The translations under genes and the position numbers were made by a program. The notes beneath the pieces were generated by a model, which was given only the letters and a program-made list of their open reading frames with translations, did no database searches and had not been told where the DNA came from. Positions 52,402 to 61,317 of a stretch of DNA of 64,000 bases are shown piece by piece. This DNA is from Cohnella sp. OV330 (GTDB lineage: Bacteria > Bacillota > Bacilli > Paenibacillales > Paenibacillaceae), in NCBI RefSeq assembly GCF_900112065.1, contig NZ_FOKE01000007.1, forward strand, positions 62,001 through 126,000. Reading direction: 5' to 3'. The stretch's first letter is position 1. Each line of letters starts with the position of its first letter.

Positions 52402-52435
52402 GCATCGGCTTCTCGCATATGGCATGCAAGGCAAA

Positions 52436-52480
52436 ACGTCCGCCTATTCGTCTTCAATGACGAATGGCGGACGTATTTTT
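52436..52480 (+). terminator. Terminator after yunD-like gene
   Basis: ACGTCCGCC plus ATTCGTC pair with GACGAAT plus GGCGGACGT in one long stem, followed by five T. Confidence 0.88.
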
Positions 52481-52639
52481 GTGGGTTCATACGGACTTTT
52501 GACGAATACTGTCGACTTTTAGGAAGGAATATCTTGTCAATGGGCGTCAAATCTCTTACATTATCATAAGAGGATTCCGATGATATAGCCAGAGCCTTTT
52601 TCTGCGGACGAGCATCGCCAAGGGGGGAGTTAAAGGAAT

Positions 52640-53740
52640 ATGCGCTTGATGCCAGTGACAGCTTGCCTCCCCGGTATGAGGCTTGGTAAAAAGATTTTCT
52701 CCGAAGATGGCATCGTGCTGCTGGCCGAAGGAGTCGAAATGACCCAGGGACTGTTGAATCGCCTGAGCAGTATGGGCATTCATTACATCTATATTCAGGA
52801 CCCGAAGACCGAAGGCATCGAGATTCCCGAGCTCATCAGCGAGGAGACGCAGCGGCGGGCGCTGAAGACCGTCAAAAACGTATTCCGCGAAATGGCCGAC
52901 AGCTCCCGGCGGGGGATTTATCCCTACGTCGGCAAAGCCGTGCGCGAGACGATGTCGACGATCCTCGACGATCTGTACAGCAACCGCGATGCCATGATCA
53001 TGCTGCTGAACCTGCAGAGCGTGGATCACTATTTGTACCTTCATTCGCTTAACGTCTGCGTGTACACGTCGCTGCTCGGCATCGCCCGCGGCTATAGCAG
53101 GGACGAGCTGATGACGCTCGGACTCGGCTCGCTGCTGCACGACGTGGGCAAGTCCCGGATTCCGCTGGACGTGCTGCTGAAGCCCGGGGCGCTGTCCAAG
53201 CAGGAGTTCGAGGAGATGAAGCGGCACACCGAACGAGGCTTCCAGCTGCTCAAGGACGAGCCGAACCTGCCGCTCATCGTCGCTCATTGCGCCTTCCAGC
53301 ACCACGAACGTCTCGACGGTTCGGGATATCCGCGCGGCATTCAAGGCAACGAGATCCACGACTATGCCAAATGGATCGGCATCGTCGACTCCTACGATGC
53401 GATGACGAGCCACCGGATCTACCGCAACGCCATGCTGCCTCATCAGGCGGTAGAACTTTTGTATGCGGGCAGCGATTCGCTGTACGACACGGAGATGCTG
53501 CGCCTGTTCCGCGACAAGGTCGCCATTTACCCGGTCGGCATGACCGTGGAGCTGTCGAGCGGACAGAGCGGCGTCATCGTGGACGTGAACACGCTGACGC
53601 TGCACCGTCCGATCGTGCGGATCCTGACCAACGAAGCCGGCGAGGAGCTGAAGTCCCCGTTCGACATGGACTTGTCCAAGCACCTGTCGGTCATGATCTC
53701 CCGCGTCGTGACGAGCGGCCCGGCCTTAGCCGAAGCATAG
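52640..53740 (+). CDS. HD-GYP domain cyclic-di-GMP phosphodiesterase
   Basis: 366 residues. HD-GYP signature HDVGKSRIPLDVLL, KRHTERGFQLL and HHERLDGSGYPRG are intact. The N-terminal ~110 residues include LGKKIFSEDGIVLLAEGVEM, a module common before HD-GYP domains in Paenibacillus; a C-terminal segment (VGMTVELSSGQSGVIVD) follows. Probably a cytoplasmic cyclic-di-GMP hydrolase. A GGGGGGAG stretch lies about 12 bases before ATG 52640. It has the same layout as the HD-GYP protein at 46829-47875. Confidence 0.88.
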   Translation: MRLMPVTACLPGMRLGKKIFSEDGIVLLAEGVEMTQGLLNRLSSMGIHYIYIQDPKTEGIEIPELISEETQRRALKTVKNVFREMADSSRRGIYPYVGKAVRETMSTILDDLYSNRDAMIMLLNLQSVDHYLYLHSLNVCVYTSLLGIARGYSRDELMTLGLGSLLHDVGKSRIPLDVLLKPGALSKQEFEEMKRHTERGFQLLKDEPNLPLIVAHCAFQHHERLDGSGYPRGIQGNEIHDYAKWIGIVDSYDAMTSHRIYRNAMLPHQAVELLYAGSDSLYDTEMLRLFRDKVAIYPVGMTVELSSGQSGVIVDVNTLTLHRPIVRILTNEAGEELKSPFDMDLSKHLSVMISRVVTSGPALAEA

Positions 53741-53750
53741 CGCGCAATCG

Positions 53751-53787
53751 AGCCCTTGGAGCGGCGAGTCTCCAAGGGCTTTCGTTT
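53751..53787 (+). terminator. Terminator after HD-GYP gene
   Basis: AGCCCTTGGAG and CTCCAAGGGCT form a perfect 11-bp stem, followed by a T-rich tail. Confidence 0.85.
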
Positions 53788-53849
53788 GCGTTAGCCGGCG
53801 TTTACCCGGTACAATAGCATTACATTCGACAAGACAGGGAGTATGACCG

Positions 53850-55004
53850 ATGATTGGCTCCGCCCAAGCCGGGACGGGCGCCCCCTTCGCGCCGCCGGCC
53901 GATCTCACGCCGCTGTCGCCTGCGTACGATCCGTGGGATCCGATCCGTTCGCTGCAGGCGTACGGCAAGCACGCGCTCACGAGCGTTGAATTTACCGTTA
54001 CTCATTTATGCAATATGCGATGCGAGCATTGCGCCGTCGGCGACAGCCTGACGATGACCGAAGCCGAAGCGCTGCCGATCGATCTCATGCTTCGCAGGCT
54101 GGACGAAGTCGAGCATCTGGAGACGATCAGCCTTACTGGCGGAGAACCGACGTTCAGCATGAACACCGTCAACCATGTGCTGATCCCGCTGCTCAAGTAC
54201 GCCCGGTCGCGCGGCATCCGCACGCAGCTCAATTCGAACGTCACGCTGGATTACGGCCGGTACGAGCTGATCGCGCCTCATTTGGACGTCATGCATATTT
54301 CCTTCAATTATACGGAGGCCGAGGACTTTCACCGCATCGGCTTCGCGCGCACCGGGCGAGAGGTCGGGCCGGGCGCCGCCGGACGCATGTACGAACGCAT
54401 GATGGACAACGCCAGGAAGCTGGCCGATGGCGGCCTGTTCGTCTCGGCGGAGTCGATGATCAACTATCGGACGCACGGCAAAATGAAAGAAATCCACCGG
54501 CTCGTCGGCGAGATGGGCTGCAGCAGGCACGAGGTGCATCCGATGTACCCGAGCTCCTTCGCCTCCGGGCTGCCCGTCATCTCCAAGCGGCAGATGCTTG
54601 AAGCCGTCGAGGAGTTGCTCGACGTCCGGCGCCGCGATATGTGGATGCTGTTCGGCACGCTGCCGTTTTACGCCTGCGGCGACGATCCGCTGGAGCGCCG
54701 CCTGCTGAGCAGGCTGGCCGCCGAACCGAACGTCACCGTCCGCAACGATCCGGACGGCCGCAACCGCGTCAACGTCAACTTGTTCAGCGGCGACGTATAC
54801 GTGACCGATTTCGCGGCCGTCCCGCCGTTCGGCAACGTCAAGACCGAGCGGCTCGACGACGTGTTCGGCCGCTGGCAGGAGCACCCGATGCAGCGCGGCC
54901 TCAATTGCCACTGCCCGGCCGCTGGCTGCTGCGGTCCCAATCTTCTCGTGACCGACATGTATTACAAGGATGTCGACTTTACCCGCCGCAGCGCGATCGT
55001 TTAA
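53850..55004 (+). CDS. yfkAB: Radical SAM protein YfkAB
   Basis: 384 residues. N-terminal radical-SAM cluster motif THLCNMRCEHC (CxxxCxxC), SAM-binding ISLTGGEPTF, and a C-terminal CxCxxxxC motif in CHCPAAGCCG that defines the YfkAB family. Both YfkA- and YfkB-like parts are in one polypeptide. Substrate unknown; the extra Cys residues suggest an auxiliary cluster. GGGAG lies eight bases before ATG 53850. It precedes the CNNM transporter gene by 58 bases. Confidence 0.9.
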   Translation: MIGSAQAGTGAPFAPPADLTPLSPAYDPWDPIRSLQAYGKHALTSVEFTVTHLCNMRCEHCAVGDSLTMTEAEALPIDLMLRRLDEVEHLETISLTGGEPTFSMNTVNHVLIPLLKYARSRGIRTQLNSNVTLDYGRYELIAPHLDVMHISFNYTEAEDFHRIGFARTGREVGPGAAGRMYERMMDNARKLADGGLFVSAESMINYRTHGKMKEIHRLVGEMGCSRHEVHPMYPSSFASGLPVISKRQMLEAVEELLDVRRRDMWMLFGTLPFYACGDDPLERRLLSRLAAEPNVTVRNDPDGRNRVNVNLFSGDVYVTDFAAVPPFGNVKTERLDDVFGRWQEHPMQRGLNCHCPAAGCCGPNLLVTDMYYKDVDFTRRSAIV

Positions 55005-55062
55005 CGCGCCGCGCGCGGTCCGTTCGCCTATGCCGCGTCGTACGAAAGGAAGCTGAAGCTGT

Positions 55063-56415
55063 TTGAACACGGAATTGTTATGGGGCTCGATCGCCTGGCA
55101 CGCCGTCCTCGTTCTCTTTCTCGTGCTGCTGAACGGATTTTTCGTGGCGGCCGAATTCGCGCTCGTCAAGGTGCGCCAGTCGCGGCTCACGCAGCTGACG
55201 AACGAGGGCAACGTCAGGGCGAAGTACGCGCTGAAGGTCAACCGCAAGCTCGACGTCTATCTGTCGGCCACGCAGCTCGGCATCACGCTGGCGTCGCTCG
55301 GACTCGGTTGGACGGGCGAACCGGCCATCGCCGACCTGATCGTCATCCCGCTGCTTCACCAATACGGCGTGACGAACGAGACGACGATCCATACGATCTC
55401 GTACATTATCGCATTCAGCGCGATCACTTTCCTTCATATCGTCCTGGGGGAGCTCGCGCCGAAGTCGCTCGCGATCCAGAAGTCGGAGAGCGTGTCGCTG
55501 TGGCTGTCGCTTCCGCTGCTTCTTTTTTACAGACTGTTCCTGCCGGTCATCTGGCTCCTCAACAACGCGGCTAACCTGCTGCTGCGCATGATCGGCGTCA
55601 AGCCGGCAAGCGAGCACGATGCGGCGCATACGGAGGAAGAGATCCGCATTCTCATGAACGAGAGCGCGAAAAGCGGCATCATCGACAAGGAAGAGATGAC
55701 GCTTTTCGACAACGTGTTCGAGTTTTCCGAGCGGGTGGCCCGCGAAGTCATGCTGCCTCGCACGGACATGGACTGCATGTTCACCAACCTGCCGTTCGAC
55801 GAGAACATGAAGCTCGCCTATCGCGTCAAGCATACCCGGTATCCGGTCGGCGTCGAGGACAAGGACCAGATCATCGGATTCGTCCACATCACCGACGTGC
55901 TCACGGCCGATCCGGACGAGGAGCAGGACCTGCGCGCCTATCTGCGCCCGATCTTAAGCGTGCCGGAATCGATGGAGATCAGCCGCGTGCTGAAGCTCAT
56001 GCAGCGCCATAAGTCGCAGCTCGCGATCGTCATCGACGAATACGGCGGCACGGCCGGCATGCTGACGGCCGAGATGATCCTCGAGGAGATCGTCGGGGAG
56101 ATGCAGGATGAATTCGACGACGAGCCGCCGACCGTAGAAATGCAGGGCGACGTGTATTCGGTAGACGGCCGCATGCTGATCGAGGAGGTCGACGACCTGC
56201 TCGGCGTCGAGATCGAGGAAGAAGAGGTCGATTCGATCGGCGGCTGGCTGTTCAAGAGCCTCGACGGCAACGTCGCGGAGGGCCGCAAGATCGTCGAGCA
56301 GGGCTACGTATTCGAGATCGCCGAAGTGGAACGTCTAAGAGTTCAGCGCGTACATATCTATCGGTATAAACAATCGGATGCGGACGACCGGACGGACCCG
56401 CCTTCCGACCTGTAG
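55063..56415 (+). CDS. CNNM/CorC-family transporter (hemolysin family)
   Basis: 450 residues. DUF21 membrane domain with about four helices (LVLLNGFFVAAEFALVKV, LGITLASLGLGWTGEPAIA), two CBS domains (EVMLPRTDMDCM..., YLRPILSVPESM...) and a CorC_HlyC C-terminal domain (VDSIGGWLFKSLDGN). Related proteins extrude magnesium or sodium. TTG start at 55063 with AAAGGA upstream. Substrate ion not determinable. Confidence 0.88.
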   Translation: MNTELLWGSIAWHAVLVLFLVLLNGFFVAAEFALVKVRQSRLTQLTNEGNVRAKYALKVNRKLDVYLSATQLGITLASLGLGWTGEPAIADLIVIPLLHQYGVTNETTIHTISYIIAFSAITFLHIVLGELAPKSLAIQKSESVSLWLSLPLLLFYRLFLPVIWLLNNAANLLLRMIGVKPASEHDAAHTEEEIRILMNESAKSGIIDKEEMTLFDNVFEFSERVAREVMLPRTDMDCMFTNLPFDENMKLAYRVKHTRYPVGVEDKDQIIGFVHITDVLTADPDEEQDLRAYLRPILSVPESMEISRVLKLMQRHKSQLAIVIDEYGGTAGMLTAEMILEEIVGEMQDEFDDEPPTVEMQGDVYSVDGRMLIEEVDDLLGVEIEEEEVDSIGGWLFKSLDGNVAEGRKIVEQGYVFEIAEVERLRVQRVHIYRYKQSDADDRTDPPSDL

Positions 56416-56470
56416 CTGACGTATACCGGCTTCGCCGCCAGGGCGACCGATCCTCGAAAGGTGTGAATGC

Positions 56471-57508
56471 ATGCCGCTGCGCACAGTATTGCTGATGGTT
56501 TTGGGGCTTGGCTTTCTTTATTTGCTGTTTACGGTAGGCGCGCCCTTCCTGCTGGCCTTGATCGTCGTCATCTTCCTCGAACCGCTCACGAAGATATTCA
56601 TGACCAAGCTTAAAATGAACCGGCTCGCGGCGTCTACGGTCACGAGCACGCTGTTCACGGTCGTGCTGCTCGGGCTCATGGGACTGATCGGCATCAAGAT
56701 CTTCGCCGAGCTCACCTCGTTCTGGAGCAACCTGCCGTCGTATCTGAAGAGCGCCAACGACTATATTCAGGACGCGCTCGAAAAGGCGAGCAACTCGTAC
56801 AACGGACAGGGCGGCGACAACGGGCTGCCGATCAAGCTGGAGAGCTTGACGAACAATTTGACCGACTGGCTGTCGGGACTCGCCACGTCGATTTCGAAGC
56901 CGCTCGTCGGTTTCGCGGCAGGCATCCCTAGCTTTTTCGTCGTCCTGATCGTCTTTTTCGTCGCCGTCTATCTATTCAGCCTGAGCCTGCCGACGATGAT
57001 GGCGTCGTTCCTTTCGATCTTCGCCGAGGAGTCCAGAAGCCAGGTCGCGCAAGTTATGGAAAACCTGCGCAAGTCGATCTTCGGCTTCCTGCGCGCCCAG
57101 TTCGTGCTGAGTCTCATGACGTACGTCATCTCGTTCGTCGGGCTGCTCATCATCGGCACGGGTTACCCGCTCGCGATCGCGCTGCTCATCGTCGTCGTCG
57201 ACATCCTGCCGATTCTCGGCACGGGGTCCGTGCTCGTGCCTTGGGCGGCCTATATGATGCTGACGGGAGATACATACACCGGCATCGGACTAATCCTGCT
57301 TTTCCTTGTCATCACCGTCGTCCGACGAATCGTGGAGCCGAAGGTGCTGGGAGATGCCGTCGGCATCGGCGCGCTTCCTGCGCTCATCAGCCTGTATGTC
57401 GGATTCGAATTGGTCGGCCTTGTCGGCGTCTTCCTCGGTCCTGTCGTCGTCATCGTGTACATGGCCGCCCGCAAGGTCGGGTTGATCAATCTCAAAATCA
57501 AGCTGTAG
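56471..57508 (+). CDS. AI-2E family membrane protein, possibly sporulation protein YtvI
   Basis: 345 residues with about eight transmembrane helices. ILPILGTGSVLVPWAAYMM, RRIVEPKVLGDAVGIGALPA and GVFLGPVVVI match the AI-2E/PerM family and especially YtvI, a sporulation-associated member. AAAGGTG precedes ATG 56471. It stands between the CNNM gene and cotJABC, and a terminator follows. Whether it is YtvI or another family member is unsettled. Confidence 0.78.
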   Translation: MPLRTVLLMVLGLGFLYLLFTVGAPFLLALIVVIFLEPLTKIFMTKLKMNRLAASTVTSTLFTVVLLGLMGLIGIKIFAELTSFWSNLPSYLKSANDYIQDALEKASNSYNGQGGDNGLPIKLESLTNNLTDWLSGLATSISKPLVGFAAGIPSFFVVLIVFFVAVYLFSLSLPTMMASFLSIFAEESRSQVAQVMENLRKSIFGFLRAQFVLSLMTYVISFVGLLIIGTGYPLAIALLIVVVDILPILGTGSVLVPWAAYMMLTGDTYTGIGLILLFLVITVVRRIVEPKVLGDAVGIGALPALISLYVGFELVGLVGVFLGPVVVIVYMAARKVGLINLKIKL

Positions 57509-57531
57509 CCGCCTTGCGTTTTAAGTGCGCT

Positions 57532-57568
57532 AAGCCCCCGCCAATATCCGGCGGGGGCTTGTTTTTTT
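57532..57568 (+). terminator. Terminator before cotJABC
   Basis: AAGCCCCCGCC and GGCGGGGGCTT form an 11-bp stem, followed by GTTTTTTT. Confidence 0.92.
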
Positions 57569-57672
57569 AGACGAGCCTATCAAAATTTATCCGTTCTTGT
57601 CGTTCGAACCGGGCGCACGGGCGCATAGGCTAGAGCAGTACGCCGTACGGTAACGCCTAAGGAGGAATTCGC

Positions 57673-57894
57673 GTGTACGACAACCAGTGGCGGGAGTGGC
57701 GCCCCTATGCCAGCCCCGACGATCCATGTCCGCCCGTGCCGGTAAAGAGGTATATCGTGCCGCCCAACCAGTATATTTATTTTCAACCGTCCAACCTGCC
57801 CCAATTTCCCCTCGACGAAGCCCTGTTCAAAGGTACGCTGTGGCCTGCGCTATATAGTCCGTATACGTCGCGCTGCAACCGCAAAGGAGGCTGA
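57673..57894 (+). CDS. cotJA: Spore coat protein CotJA
   Basis: 73 residues. YIVPPNQYIYFQPSNLPQF and FPLDEALFKGTLWPALYSPY are the CotJA hallmarks. The start is GTG 57673, preceded by AAGGAGG. CotJA and CotJC interact in the inner coat of Bacillus spores. First gene of cotJABC; the promoter would lie in 57569-57670, but no clear sigma-E boxes were identified by eye. Confidence 0.93.
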   Translation: MYDNQWREWRPYASPDDPCPPVPVKRYIVPPNQYIYFQPSNLPQFPLDEALFKGTLWPALYSPYTSRCNRKGG

Positions 57895-57899
57895 TAGGC

Positions 57900-58220
57900 G
57901 TGGCCGACAGAGAGCAAGTCGCGAACCGGAACAATGAGAACGCCTATGCGCAGCATGAACCCCAGCGAGGGGGAGAAGCTTACAAGCGGGACCTGCTTGA
58001 GATTCAAAAGGTCGACTTCGCGCTCGTAGAGCTGAATCTGTTTCTCGACACGCATCCCGCCGACATGCAGGCGCTCCAACAATTCAACCAGCTCGCGCAG
58101 CTTCGCAAGCAGCTGATGGCCTCGTTCGAGCAAAAGTACGGGCCGCAGATGGGATTCGGCAACAGCTTCAGCCGGTATCCTTGGCAGTGGGTCGACACGC
58201 CGTGGCCTTGGCAAGTGTAG
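57900..58220 (+). CDS. cotJB: Spore coat protein CotJB
   Basis: 106 residues. LLEIQKVDFALVELNLFLD and RYPWQWVDTPWPWQV match CotJB. The N-terminal ~25 residues are polar and variable. GTG start at 57900 with AAAGGAGG upstream, five bases after cotJA. Part of the cotJ operon. Confidence 0.92.
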   Translation: MADREQVANRNNENAYAQHEPQRGGEAYKRDLLEIQKVDFALVELNLFLDTHPADMQALQQFNQLAQLRKQLMASFEQKYGPQMGFGNSFSRYPWQWVDTPWPWQV

Positions 58221-58235
58221 AAGAGGGGGCGCGAT

Positions 58236-58805
58236 ATGTGGGTTTATGAAAAGAAGCTGCAGTATCCCGTCAAAGTCGGCAAATGCGATATCCGAATGGC
58301 GCGCTACTTGTCCGAGCAGTACGGCGGCGCCGACGGGGAGCTCTCGGCCGCGCTTCGATACCTCAATCAGCGCTATACGATACCCGACAAGGTCATCGGC
58401 CTGCTGACGGACATCGGCACGGAGGAGTTTGCTCATCTTGAAATGATCGCCACCATGATCTACAAGCTCACCAAGGACGCATCCGTCGAGCAATTGGAAG
58501 CAGCCGGTCTCGGGCCTCATTTTGCCAACCATGACAGCGCGCTGTTCTACGAGAATGCGGGAGGCGTGCCGTGGACCGCTACCTATATCCAAGCGAAGGG
58601 AGATCCGCTCGCCGACCTGTACGAGGATATCGCGGCGGAGGAGAAGGCGCGGGCGACGTATCAGTGGCTGATCGACATGACGGACGACGTCGATATCCAG
58701 GACAGCCTGAAGTTTTTGCGCGAGCGCGAAATCGTGCATTCGCTGCGGTTCCGCGAGGCGGTCGAGATCATCAAGGCGGATCGAGAGCAGAAGAAGGTCT
58801 ATTGA
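58236..58805 (+). CDS. cotJC: Spore coat protein CotJC (manganese catalase family)
   Basis: 189 residues, four-helix manganese-catalase fold: MWVYEKKLQYPVKV, EQYGGADGELSAALRYLNQ, IGTEEFAHLEMIATMIYKL with Glu/His metal ligands, and EEKARATYQWL. It begins 15 bases after cotJB with AGGGGG upstream. The length and EEFAHLE metal site are complete, so activity is possible. A hairpin terminator follows. Confidence 0.94.
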   Translation: MWVYEKKLQYPVKVGKCDIRMARYLSEQYGGADGELSAALRYLNQRYTIPDKVIGLLTDIGTEEFAHLEMIATMIYKLTKDASVEQLEAAGLGPHFANHDSALFYENAGGVPWTATYIQAKGDPLADLYEDIAAEEKARATYQWLIDMTDDVDIQDSLKFLREREIVHSLRFREAVEIIKADREQKKVY

Positions 58806-58835
58806 GCGAACGGTTCATCGGATACTTAAAAGCGG

Positions 58836-58869
58836 ATCCCCTTCGGGCAACTTTGCCGTGAGGGGATTT
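58836..58869 (+). terminator. Terminator after cotJC
   Basis: ATCCCCT pairs with AGGGGAT around a GC-rich inner hairpin, followed by a short T-run. Confidence 0.7.
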
Positions 58870-58971
58870 TTCACGTTCATGGAGGAGAGCGTACCCTTCT
58901 AAGCGAGCTGCGGAGGTTGCCACATCCGCCGGGCTCCGGTATGATGGATGAAAAAAAACGAGGAGTCGACT

Positions 58972-59640
58972 ATGAAACGGTACGATTTGCCGGAAGCCAT
59001 GCTGTTCGATCTGGACGGAACGCTGTTCCGTACGGAGACGCTCTTAGAGGAAGTGCATCATCGCGTCTTCGCGACCTTGCGCGAGGAAGGCTTGTACTTA
59101 GCGCCGGAGCCGCCGGTGGAGCGCCTGCTCGGCTCGCTAGGCATGCTGCTCGAGCATATTTGGCAGCAGGTGATGCCGGACGGCTCTCAAGCCGCGCAAG
59201 ATCGCGCGAATGTATTGCTGTTGCAGTACGAGCTGGAGGAACTGGAGAACGGGCGGGGCGATCTGTACGAAGGAGTGCCGGAGGTGCTGCGCGAGCTGAA
59301 GGGACGCGGCGTGCGGTTGTTCGTGGCGAGCAACGGGCTTGAAGCCTACGTCAAGGACGTGCCGCGTCTGAGGGGCATCGGAGAGCTGTTCGAAGGCTTC
59401 TACAGCGCCGGCGAATACGGCACGCGCTCGAAGGTCGAGCTCGTACGCTTGCTGCTCGAGCAAAGCGGCGCGAAGTCGGCGTGGATGGTCGGCGACCGTC
59501 ACTCGGACGTCGAAGCGGGCAAAGGCAACGGCTTGTTCACCGTCGGTTGCGACTATGCCGGTTTCCGTCGCGAGGGCGAGCTGGACGGCGCGGACGTGCG
59601 GATCGGGAGCTTTTCCGAGCTGCTGGAATTGGTGCGCTGA
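58972..59640 (+). CDS. HAD-superfamily phosphatase
   Basis: 222 residues. FDLDGTLFRTE (nucleophile motif I), LFVASNGLEAYV (motif II) and WMVGDRHSDVEAGKGNG (motif IV) define a HAD phosphatase of the phosphoglycolate-phosphatase-like type. A cap domain lies at about 18-85. Start ATG 58972 with AGGAG six bases upstream. It is isolated, with terminators on both sides. Substrate unknown. Confidence 0.87.
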   Translation: MKRYDLPEAMLFDLDGTLFRTETLLEEVHHRVFATLREEGLYLAPEPPVERLLGSLGMLLEHIWQQVMPDGSQAAQDRANVLLLQYELEELENGRGDLYEGVPEVLRELKGRGVRLFVASNGLEAYVKDVPRLRGIGELFEGFYSAGEYGTRSKVELVRLLLEQSGAKSAWMVGDRHSDVEAGKGNGLFTVGCDYAGFRREGELDGADVRIGSFSELLELVR

Positions 59641-59659
59641 AGCTGGGCCGAGCATGAAA

Positions 59660-59697
59660 AAACAGAGTAGGCTCCGAGGGGAGCTTACTCTGTTTTT
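59660..59697 (+). terminator. Terminator after HAD gene
   Basis: AACAGAGTA pairs with TACTCTGTT with an inner GCTCC/GGAGC stem, followed by six T. Confidence 0.92.
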
Positions 59698-59729
59698 TAT
59701 TAGCGGCGAGCGAACGCGAGAAGCCACGC

Positions 59730-59905
59730 TTGCTATAGAGAATGCGGTAGCTCGCTTTTGGTGCGAGTAAGGGTGAACGCCTGCTGTAGAGAAGGCGATA
59801 GGCAGAATCCGGCGACGCAGTGTGCAATCCCCTACTGTAGAGAAGGCGGTAAGCAGAAACGGACGCCATCTAGAGCAATCCCATGCCGTAGAGAAGGCGA
59901 TAGGC
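59730..59905. repeat. Four-copy 51-bp tandem repeat
   Basis: The core TAGAGAANGCGRTA begins at 59736, 59787, 59838 and 59889, an exact 51-base spacing. About 22 bases of each unit are conserved and about 29 vary. The first copy is the most divergent. The whole 230-base gap between the HAD terminator and the ATP-grasp genes is filled by it. 51 is a multiple of three, so minus-strand frames show 17-residue periodic translations, but these have no ribosome-binding site. Confidence 0.85.
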
Positions 59906-59933
59906 AAATGTAGTTGGCGGCGAGGCGCTTCAA

Positions 59934-61250
59934 TCAGAAGAACGGACCGCCGCCAATGCCGCCGAAGTCGGCGGTCTCCGCAGCGAAGCCGCCGCCAACC
60001 GGCAGCCCGCCGCCCGCCGCGGCGCTGCCCGCCGTCTGCGTCCTGCCGGACGCGGAGCCGGCTCCGTTTCCGCCGCTAGCGCCTCCGGCGCCGGCCCCTG
60101 GGCTGCCGGCATCGGATCTGGCCGGCATGCGGCTTTTGCCGGTACGCGCGAGCCGCCGCTGGCGGTGAAGCCACGCCGCGTACTCGAGCGGCCTGGACAA
60201 CGCCGTCCGGTACACGTCGCGCTCGCCTGCCTGGGTGAACACCTCGCGCGAGGGCTTCGGATTGACCTCGAGCAGCCAGACGCGCCCCTCGCGGTCGATC
60301 GCCAAGTCCAGCGCGAGCTCGCAGAGCGCCCCGTACGTGCGTTCGAGATGCCGCGCCACGCCGATGCCGAGCGTCTCGGCGGTCTTGCGGATCTGGCCGA
60401 TGCGCTCCTCGCTGCCGATCCATTCGCGCAGCAGCGTCTTCATGGGCACGGCCTTACCGCCGCCGTGCAGGTTGCTCGTGATGCTGCGGGGCGGCCCGAC
60501 GCGGCCGGCGCAGCCGGTCACCGTCCATTCGCCTTCGCCGTTTTTTTGCACGAGCATCCTGTAATCGTGCACCCGTCCGCTCGGCAGCCGGATATGCAGC
60601 CCTTGCTGTACGATATACCGGTCTCCGTGCTTATCCCACGACCGCAGCACGCCGGCTAGCTGCTCTTTGGACACCCGCCTCGGCGTTACGATGCGGCGGC
60701 TATGATCGCGGCCCTGCACCGCGTAGGAGCCGTCCTTCATCCGCTCCACCCGCAGGATGCCGCGCCCTCCCGTGCCGTTGATCGGCTTCACGTAGACGAG
60801 CGAATGCTTGCGCAGCATCGCCTGCACGTCTTCGGCAGCGTCGTAGAACCGGGTCGAAGGCAGATGGGGCTCGAACGCGGCCACTTTGCCGAGCGTCCGG
60901 TGAACGGTCCACTTGTTGCGCAGCGGACGGTTCAGGAACGTCAGGTGGCCGTACTTCCTCCTGAAGGCGAGCAGCCGCTGGAATCGCTGGCTGCGCTGGA
61001 TGCGGCAGCGGTCGTAGATGAGTTGCGGGAACCGGACCCACCTGCGCTCCCACGTCCGCGAATTCGGACTGTAGAACATCGCGAAGATGCGTTCGCCCTC
61101 GTCGTCGACGTCGTCCGGCGTGAAGACGAATACGTTGAGCCCGTGCTTGCGTCCGATCGCGGTCATTCGCGCATAGACGGGCTTTTCCTCCAGCATCTTG
61201 CGGTCGTTCAAATACAGCGTCAATATGCCAAGCGTCGGCTGCGCCGCCAC
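59934..61250 (-). CDS. ATP-grasp spore coat-associated protein (YheC-like) with Gly-rich tail
   Basis: 438 residues. YheC/YheD-type ATP-grasp fold: FPQLIYDRC, YGHLTFLNRPLRNKWTVH, LVYVKPINGTGGRGIL (ATP-binding), DRYIVQQGLHIRL, DYRMLVQK and the C-terminal metal motif LLEVNPKPSR. The last ~55 residues are Ala/Gly-rich and end in GGGLPVGGGFA...GGIGGGPFF, a tail not seen in the neighbouring paralogues. GTG 61250 is the likeliest start (GAGG eight bases upstream); GTG 61259 is possible. Last of at least four tandem paralogues. Confidence 0.87.
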   Translation of the reverse strand: MAAQPTLGILTLYLNDRKMLEEKPVYARMTAIGRKHGLNVFVFTPDDVDDEGERIFAMFYSPNSRTWERRWVRFPQLIYDRCRIQRSQRFQRLLAFRRKYGHLTFLNRPLRNKWTVHRTLGKVAAFEPHLPSTRFYDAAEDVQAMLRKHSLVYVKPINGTGGRGILRVERMKDGSYAVQGRDHSRRIVTPRRVSKEQLAGVLRSWDKHGDRYIVQQGLHIRLPSGRVHDYRMLVQKNGEGEWTVTGCAGRVGPPRSITSNLHGGGKAVPMKTLLREWIGSEERIGQIRKTAETLGIGVARHLERTYGALCELALDLAIDREGRVWLLEVNPKPSREVFTQAGERDVYRTALSRPLEYAAWLHRQRRLARTGKSRMPARSDAGSPGAGAGGASGGNGAGSASGRTQTAGSAAAGGGLPVGGGFAAETADFGGIGGGPFF

Positions 61251-61317
61251 GTTCGTCACCTCGGTTCGGAATCTGCCGCATGGGCAAGCGCCCCGGCTTT
61301 GCCGTTCATCGGCGGCT

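Noticed and set aside
49951..52434. Very long minus-strand reading frame opposite moaA and the yunD-like gene
   Set aside because: Same reasoning: shadow of two well-supported genes with low-complexity Arg/Gln-rich translation.
59730..59905. CRISPR-like array
   Set aside because: Regular spacing (51) with conserved core and variable stretches looks CRISPR-like, but the cores differ between copies, only four are present and no cas genes are near.
59537..59907. Minus-strand reading frames with 17-residue periodic protein (AYRLLYS or AFST motifs)
   Set aside because: They arise from the 51-bp repeat, run through the HAD terminator and gene on the other strand, and lack ribosome-binding sites.
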